5,420 bases of DNA from Armatimonadetes bacterium RBG_19FT_COMBO_69_19 (GTDB lineage: Bacteria > Sysuimicrobiota > Sysuimicrobiia > Sysuimicrobiales > Kaftiobacteriaceae): positions 12,888 to 18,307 of the forward strand of contig MENB01000071.1 in the NCBI GenBank assembly GCA_001768125.1. The letters run 5' to 3'. Positions 1 through 5,420 of the stretch are shown here, piece after piece (positions within the stretch are counted from its first letter, which is position 1; every line of letters starts with the position of its first letter). The notes beneath the pieces were generated by a model. It was not told the origin of the DNA and made no database searches. It saw nothing but the letters and a program-made list of their open reading frames with translations. Position numbers and translations under genes: made by a program.

Positions 1-1050
1 GGGTCCACCAAGCAGCTCGGCTTCGTCCTTTTCGAGAAGCTCCAGCTCCCGGCCCTCAAGCGCACGAAGACCGGCTACTCCACCGACGCCGACGTCCTGG
101 AGCAGCTCGCCCCGCAGCACGAGATCGTCGCGAAGATCCTGGCGCACCGCGAGCTCAGCAAGCTCAAGCAGACCTACGTCGACGTCCTGCCGGAGGTCAT
201 CAATCCGAAGACCGGGCGCGTGCACGCCGTCTTCAACCAGACCGTTGCCGCCACCGGCCGGATCATCACGACCGACCCGAACCTCCAGAACATCCCCATC
301 CGCACCGAGGAGGGGCGCAAGATCCGGCGGGCGATCGTCGCCGGCCCGGGGCATGTGCTGCTCGCCGCCGACTACTCGCAGATCGATCTGCGCGTGATGG
401 CCCACGTCACCGGCGATCCGGGGCTGCTCGCGGCGTTCGAGCGCGGCGACGACATCCATACCGTCACCGCCGCCGAGGTCTTCGGCGTGAGGCGGCCGGC
501 GGTGACCCCGGAGCTCCGCCGCCGGGCAAAGGTCATCGTCTTCGGCATCGCCTACGGGATGAGCGAATACGGGCTGGCCGCGCAGTTGGGCATCGGCAGG
601 GACGAGGCCCGCGCGTACATCGAGCAGTATTACGCCAAGTACCCGAAGGTCCGGCAGTACATGGTGGACATCGTCGCGCAGTGCCGGCGTGATGGCTACG
701 TGACCACGATCATGAACCGCCGCCGGTACATCCCGGAGGTGCTGACGCGCAACCGCCCGATCCGCGAGTCCGCCGAGCGCACCGCGATCAATACGCCAAT
801 CCAGGGGGGAACTGCGGACATCATCAAGAAGGCGATGGTCGATCTCGCCCGCAACGTCCTCCCGCGGTTCCCCCGGACCCTGATGACCCTGCACGTCCAC
901 GACGAGCTGCTCTTCGAAGCGCGGGAGGATGAGCTGCGCGCGCTCGCGCCGGAGGTGAAGCGGGTGATGGAGGGAACGTTCACGCTCACGGTGCCGCTGC
1001 GGGTGGATCTGCGGATCGGATCCAACTGGCGCGACATGGAGCCGCTGTGA
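1..1050 (+). CDS. polA: DNA polymerase I, C-terminal polymerase domain (5' end outside window)
   Basis: Family A DNA polymerase that fills gaps in excision repair and replaces Okazaki primers. The frame is open from base 1, so about 349 C-terminal residues are present; the nuclease domains would lie upstream and cannot be judged. Visible in order: a thumb/palm stretch with KTGYSTDADVL; ATGR and DPNLQNIPIR; motif A DYSQID at 370-387 with catalytic Asp at 370; the motif B O-helix with Arg 517, Lys 529, Phe 541 and Tyr 553 in the R-x3-K-x3-F-x3-Y spacing of Klenow; PIQGGTAD; and motif C VHDEL with His 898, Asp 901 and Glu 904. Odd points are Asp instead of the usual Glu at the motif A steric gate (385-387), Val instead of the usual Asn before the O-helix Phe (538-540), and QGGTAD where QGTAAD or QGSAAD is common. 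No frameshift is seen. The Phe at 541 suggests discrimination against dideoxynucleotides, as in E. coli Pol I. The stop overlaps the coaE start. Identity is secure. Confidence 0.97.
   Translation, partial: GSTKQLGFVLFEKLQLPALKRTKTGYSTDADVLEQLAPQHEIVAKILAHRELSKLKQTYVDVLPEVINPKTGRVHAVFNQTVAATGRIITTDPNLQNIPIRTEEGRKIRRAIVAGPGHVLLAADYSQIDLRVMAHVTGDPGLLAAFERGDDIHTVTAAEVFGVRRPAVTPELRRRAKVIVFGIAYGMSEYGLAAQLGIGRDEARAYIEQYYAKYPKVRQYMVDIVAQCRRDGYVTTIMNRRRYIPEVLTRNRPIRESAERTAINTPIQGGTADIIKKAMVDLARNVLPRFPRTLMTLHVHDELLFEAREDELRALAPEVKRVMEGTFTLTVPLRVDLRIGSNWRDMEPL
1038..1050 (+). promoter_or_regulatory. coaE translation start: GGAG plus 4-bp GTGA overlap with polA stop
   Basis: GGAG at 1038-1041 lies 5 nt before the GTG at 1047. 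The GTG shares GTGA with the polA TGA at 1048-1050. This is a standard termination-reinitiation arrangement and supports choosing 1047 as the start. The Shine-Dalgarno itself is short and closely spaced, so coupling to polA translation is probably important. Confidence 0.6.
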
Positions 1051-1658
1051 AGGTCGTCGGCCTCACCGGGGGGATCGCCAGCGGCGTGAGCCTCGTGGCG
1101 TCGATGTTTCGAGAGCTCGGCGCGGCGGTCATCGAGGCCGACCGGATCGCCCGCGACGTCGTCGCCCCGGGTACGCCGGCGTACCGGAAGATCATCGACG
1201 TCTTCGGGCGCGAGGTCGTCCTTCCCGACGGCGCGCTCGATCGCCGGCGCCTGGGCGCGCTCGTGTTCAAGGATCCGTCCGCGCGCCGGCGCCTCAACAC
1301 CATCACTCACCCGGAGATCCGCCGCCGAATCGCGGAGCAGGTGGAGCGAACGGCCGCGGAGCACCCGGACGCGGTCATCCTCGTGGACATCCCCCTCCTG
1401 CTGGATACCGCCGGTCCCGACGCCTTCGACCTCGACGCGGTCATCGTGGTCCAGGCCACGCCCGAGCAGCAGATCGCCCGCCTCATGGCACGCGACGGCC
1501 TTACGCGGGAGGAAGCCGAGAGCCGGCTGGCCGCGCAGCGGCCGATCGCGGAAAAGGCCACGGAGGCCGACTGGGTGATCGACAACAGCGGGAGCATCGA
1601 GCAGACGCGGGCACAGGTCGACTCGCTCTGGGGCACGCTCCGCGCCCCGAACACCTGA
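1047..1658 (+). CDS. coaE: Dephospho-CoA kinase with a non-canonical P-loop
   Basis: Predicted to phosphorylate the 3'-hydroxyl of dephospho-CoA with ATP, the last step of cytosolic coenzyme A synthesis. At 203 residues it has the normal family length. It shows GLTGGIASG at residues 5-13, EADRIAR at 30-36 (Asp 32 being the expected catalytic acid), LNTITHPEIRRRI, a DIPLLLD core strand, the LID-type ARDGLTREEA with Arg 149, AAQR near 162-165, and the C-terminal AD-VIDNSGS that is typical of CoaE. The GTG start is chosen because it gives M-K-V-V-G-L-T-G-G directly, overlaps the polA stop in GTGA, and has a short GGAG at 1038-1041; this implies translational coupling to polA. The main oddity is Val 14 (GTG, 1086-1088) where Walker A has its Lys (GSGKS/T), with Leu following Ser. 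All other motifs are intact, so the gene does not look decayed. Whether it is a fully active kinase is open. Confidence 0.92.
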   Translation: MKVVGLTGGIASGVSLVASMFRELGAAVIEADRIARDVVAPGTPAYRKIIDVFGREVVLPDGALDRRRLGALVFKDPSARRRLNTITHPEIRRRIAEQVERTAAEHPDAVILVDIPLLLDTAGPDAFDLDAVIVVQATPEQQIARLMARDGLTREEAESRLAAQRPIAEKATEADWVIDNSGSIEQTRAQVDSLWGTLRAPNT

Positions 1659-1770
1659 TCGAATCTCTCTACCGAACACCTCTCCAGTCGCCCTGAGGGG
1701 GATGGGTGGACCCACTTTCTGACCCGATGGTATACTTTCTTTATGCACTTCCGCCGGAGGGCTTGCCGCA
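1659..1770 (+). other. coaE-uvrB intergenic region (112 bp)
   Basis: This is the only real noncoding gap. It holds the promoter candidate and uvrB ribosome binding site listed separately. A 10-bp direct repeat, CCGAACACCT, occurs at 1647-1656 (the end of coaE) and again at 1672-1681, 25 bp apart. No hairpin followed by a T-run is seen after coaE, so a Rho-independent terminator for polA-coaE is not evident and read-through into uvrB is possible. Confidence 0.55.
1707..1736 (+). promoter_or_regulatory. Candidate sigma-70-type extended -10 promoter for uvrBA
   Basis: TATACT at 1731-1736 matches the -10 consensus in 5 of 6 positions and is preceded directly by TGG (1728-1730), the TGn extended -10 element. 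An upstream TGGACC at 1707-1712 matches TTGACA in 4 of 6, with an 18-bp spacer. It stands out as an A/T-rich patch in a GC-rich genome and lies 35 bp ahead of uvrB. The transcription start would fall near 1743, leaving a leader of about 28 nt. A small inverted repeat (TGGGT-GG-ACCCA, 1703-1714) overlaps the -35 and could be an operator, but no known regulator motif is recognised. Assigned from sequence only. Confidence 0.6.
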
Positions 1771-1773
1771 GTG
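1756..1773 (+). promoter_or_regulatory. uvrB Shine-Dalgarno and GTG start codon
   Basis: GGAGGG at 1756-1761 is a strong Shine-Dalgarno, placed 9 nt before GTG 1771. This favours 1771 over the in-frame ATG at 1786, which would remove five residues (start, P, Q, F, E) and sit 24 nt from the Shine-Dalgarno. An ATG at 1743 is out of frame with uvrB. Confidence 0.75.
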
Positions 1774-3912
1774 CCGCAGTTTGAGATGGTCACGGAGATG
1801 CAGCCGAAGGGTGATCAGCCCCAGGCGATCGCCGAGCTGACCGAGAGTGTCCGGCAGGGCCACCGCTACCAGACCCTCCTCGGTGTCACCGGCAGCGGCA
1901 AGACGTTCGTGGCCTCGAAGGTGATCGAGCAGCTCCAGCGGCCGACCCTCGTCCTGGCGCACAACAAGACACTCGCCGCCCAGCTGTACAGCGAGTTCCG
2001 GGAGTTCTTCCCGCAGAACGCCGTCCGCTACTTCGTCTCGTACTACGACTACTACCAGCCCGAGGCGTACGTCCCGCAGACCGACCTCTACATCGCCAAG
2101 GACGCCTCGATCAACGACGAGATCGACCGCCTCCGCCACGCGTCCACCAAGGCGCTGATGGAGCGGCGTGACGTCATCGTCGTCGCCTCCGTCTCGTGCA
2201 TCTACGGTCTGGGCCGGCCCGAGGACTACAAGGAAGTCATGGTCCTCGTCCGCAAGGGCGAGCGCCGCAGCCGGGAAGAGATCCTCCGCGGCCTCGTGGA
2301 CATCCAGTACGAGCGGAATGACATCGACTTCGCCCGCGGCCGGTTCCGCGTGCGCGGGGACGTCATCGAGGTCCACCCGGCCTACGAGGACCGGGCGGTG
2401 CGCATCGAGCTCTTCGGGGATGAGGTCGATCGCATCATGGAGCTCAACCCGCTCACCGGCGAGGTCCTCGAGGAGAAGAACGCCGTCGCGATCTGGCCGG
2501 CGAAGCACTGGGTGACGACCGACGAGCGCCTCGAGCGCGCCCTGGAGACGATCCAGGCCGAGCTGCGCGAGCGCGCGGAGTGGTTCAAGTCCCAGGGCAA
2601 GCTCCTGGAGGCGCAGCGGCTGGAGTTCCGCACGAAGTACGACATGGAGCTGCTGCGCGAGGTCGGGTACTGCCCCGGCATCGAGAACTACTCGCGCCAC
2701 CTCGACGGCCGGCGGTCCGGCGAGCGCCCCGGGTGTCTCCTCGACTACTTCCCGAAGGACTTCCTGCTGTTTATCGACGAGAGCCACGTCACCGTGCCGC
2801 AGGTGCACGGGATGCTCGAGGGGGACCGTTCGCGCAAGCAGAACCTCATCGAGTTCGGCTTCCGGCTGCCGAGCGCGTTCGACAACCGCCCGCTGTCGTG
2901 GGAGGAGTTCGAGAGCCTGATCACCCAGGTCGTCTTCGTCTCCGCGACCCCCGCGGCGTATGAGCGGCAGATCAGCGAGCGGATCGTCGAGCAGATCGTG
3001 CGCCCGACGGGGCTCGTCGACCCCTACGTCGAGGTCCGCACGGCCAAGGGGCAGATCGACGATCTGATGGCGGAGATCAAAGCGCAGGCGGACAAGGGCC
3101 AGCGCACGCTCGTCACGACGTTGACGAAACGCATGGCCGAGGACCTCACCGCGTACCTCCAGGAGATGGGCCTCAAAGTGCACTACCTGCACTCCGAGGT
3201 CGAGACTCTGGAGCGGGTGCAGATCCTCAAGGATCTGCGCCTCGGCACGTACGACGTCCTCGTCGGCATCAACCTTCTGCGCGAGGGACTGGACCTGCCC
3301 GAAGTCTCGCTGGTCGCGATCCTCGACGCCGACCGGGAAGGGTTCCTGCGCTCGGAGACCTCGCTCGTCCAAACGATGGGGCGGGCGGCCCGGCACGTGG
3401 GCGGGCGCGTCCTCCTCTACGCCGACGTCGTTACCGACTCGATGACCCGGGCCATCGCGGAAACGAACCGCCGCCGGGAGATCCAGCTGAGGTACAACGA
3501 GGAGCACGGCATCACCCCGGAATCGATCGTGAAGCCGATCCGCGATCTCATCGATCTCGCCCAGGTGGCCGAGGAGATCGAGAGCTACCAGCCGTCGCAG
3601 GAGGTCCTCACCGCGCAGGAGCTGATCAAGCTCGCCGAGACCCAGCGGGCGAAGGTGCCCTGGGACATCGCGCGCTTGCTGATGCTGTCGCCGCAGGAGC
3701 TGGAGCAGACCATCGACTCCCTCGAGCGCGAGATGCGCCGGGCCGCCGCGAACCTCGAGTTCGAGAAGGCCGCGGTGCTGCGCGATCAGGTCAACGAACT
3801 GCGGAAGGGGATGGGCGAGCCGTTCTTCGCCGGCGCGGGTCGGGGCCGAGGTCTGGGGGGACCGGGGCGAGGCCGGGGACGCCGCGGAGGAGGCCGGTGG
3901 GGTAGGCGCTAG
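1771..3912 (+). CDS. uvrB: UvrABC excinuclease subunit B with Arg/Gly-rich C-terminal tail
   Basis: DNA-damage verification subunit of nucleotide excision repair: loaded by UvrA, it grips damaged DNA with a beta-hairpin and recruits UvrC. Visible: Walker A GVTGSGKT (residues 38-45, Lys 44); the aromatic hairpin start [10 protein letters not shown] (91-100) with Tyr 107; the UvrA-interacting domain region (about 150-250); [12 protein letters not shown]; Walker B-type DESH (336-339); the VSATP motif (ending in Ala 395, where Gly is usual); the motif V region [13 protein letters not shown]; motif [10 protein letters not shown] (534-541, Arg 538 and Arg 541); and a C-terminal UVR motif around 651-679 ([14 protein letters not shown]). 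It has 713 residues against about 660-675 for typical UvrB; the excess is largely a tail after the UVR motif. Residues 690-713 comprise 12 Gly, 9 Arg and one each of Leu, Pro and Trp. The GTG start fits the strong Shine-Dalgarno. uvrA follows after 3 bp, indicating one transcription unit. Identity is certain; the function of the tail is unknown. Confidence 0.98.
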   Translation: MPQFEMVTEMQPKGDQPQAIAELTESVRQGHRYQTLLGVTGSGKTFVASKVIEQLQRPTLVLAHNKTLAAQLYSEFREFFPQNAVRYFVSYYDYYQPEAYVPQTDLYIAKDASINDEIDRLRHASTKALMERRDVIVVASVSCIYGLGRPEDYKEVMVLVRKGERRSREEILRGLVDIQYERNDIDFARGRFRVRGDVIEVHPAYEDRAVRIELFGDEVDRIMELNPLTGEVLEEKNAVAIWPAKHWVTTDERLERALETIQAELRERAEWFKSQGKLLEAQRLEFRTKYDMELLREVGYCPGIENYSRHLDGRRSGERPGCLLDYFPKDFLLFIDESHVTVPQVHGMLEGDRSRKQNLIEFGFRLPSAFDNRPLSWEEFESLITQVVFVSATPAAYERQISERIVEQIVRPTGLVDPYVEVRTAKGQIDDLMAEIKAQADKGQRTLVTTLTKRMAEDLTAYLQEMGLKVHYLHSEVETLERVQILKDLRLGTYDVLVGINLLREGLDLPEVSLVAILDADREGFLRSETSLVQTMGRAARHVGGRVLLYADVVTDSMTRAIAETNRRREIQLRYNEEHGITPESIVKPIRDLIDLAQVAEEIESYQPSQEVLTAQELIKLAETQRAKVPWDIARLLMLSPQELEQTIDSLEREMRRAAANLEFEKAAVLRDQVNELRKGMGEPFFAGAGRGRGLGGPGRGRGRRGGGRWGRR
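3838..3909 (+). other. RGG-like low-complexity tail of UvrB
   Basis: This segment encodes UvrB residues 690-713, which are almost entirely Gly and Arg. It lies beyond the UVR motif that binds UvrC. The DNA is G-rich on the coding strand, with GGA, GGG and CGA codons more frequent than in the rest of the gene. Gly/Arg-rich tails on other proteins bind nucleic acids nonspecifically; a similar role here is inference. A late frameshift creating the tail is possible, but the uvrA start 3 bp after the stop fits a normal gene junction. Confidence 0.7.
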
Positions 3913-3915
3913 ACC

Positions 3916-5420
<1,505 letters not shown>

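Noticed and set aside
220..1050. GTG at 220 as a true start of a short polymerase
   Set aside because: The frame is open with conserved Pol I sequence (KTGYSTDADVL and others) from base 1 onward, so 220 is internal to polA.
1649..1681. Possible LexA/SOS box from the GAAC elements upstream of uvrB
   Set aside because: The GAAC/GAAT elements begin at 1649, 1661 and 1674, with periods of 12 and 13, not the 11 of the alphaproteobacterial direct-repeat box. No CGAAC-N4-GTTCG or CTG-N8-10-CAG palindrome is present.
1688..1701. Possible terminator hairpin after coaE (CCCTGAGGGG)
   Set aside because: The stem is only 3-4 bp with a 1-3 nt loop and no T-run follows.
696..1793. Antisense open frame opposite polA and coaE
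   Set aside because: It overlaps two well-supported sense genes, has Arg/Ser/Asp-rich low-complexity content and shows no known motif. It is a GC-driven shadow.

Overview
This is a high-GC bacterial chromosome segment, roughly two-thirds G+C by eye, with G or C at most third codon positions and GTG starts on two of its three visible starts. All genes lie on the + strand and the DNA is almost entirely coding. The source lineage cannot be fixed from the sequence. The polA-coaE adjacency and sequence style recall deep-branching, high-GC, often environmental or thermophilic lineages (Chloroflexota, Armatimonadota, CSP1-3 or NC10-like), but this is inference only. There is no mobile element, CRISPR array, RNA gene or phage gene.

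Layout: (1) 1-1050 holds the C-terminal ~349 residues of DNA polymerase I (polA), which is the polymerase domain with motifs A, B and C; its 5' end lies outside the window. (2) 1047-1658 is coaE (dephospho-CoA kinase), overlapping the polA stop by four bases (GTGA). (3) 1659-1770 is the only noncoding gap. It carries a good extended -10 promoter candidate and a strong Shine-Dalgarno for the next gene. (4) 1771-3912 is a complete uvrB with all helicase motifs, the damage-recognition hairpin, a UVR motif and an unusual Arg/Gly-rich tail. (5) 3916-5420 is the first ~501 residues of uvrA, starting 3 bp after the uvrB stop and cut by the window edge just before the first ABC signature motif.

Functionally this is a nucleotide-excision-repair neighbourhood. 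UvrA and UvrB find and verify DNA damage, and Pol I fills the gap after UvrC incision and UvrD displacement. uvrC and uvrD are not visible. coaE, which makes the last step of coenzyme A synthesis, sits between as an operon partner of polA, a common bacterial pairing. uvrB-uvrA probably form their own transcription unit from the promoter near 1707-1736.

I see no undescribed multi-gene system. The most notable points are residue-level: the CoaE P-loop has Val where the nearly invariant Walker A Lys should be, Pol I has Asp at the steric-gate position and Val in the O-helix, UvrB ends in an RGG-like tail whose DNA is a G-run cluster just before uvrA, and an 8-bp tandem repeat spans the uvrB start codon.
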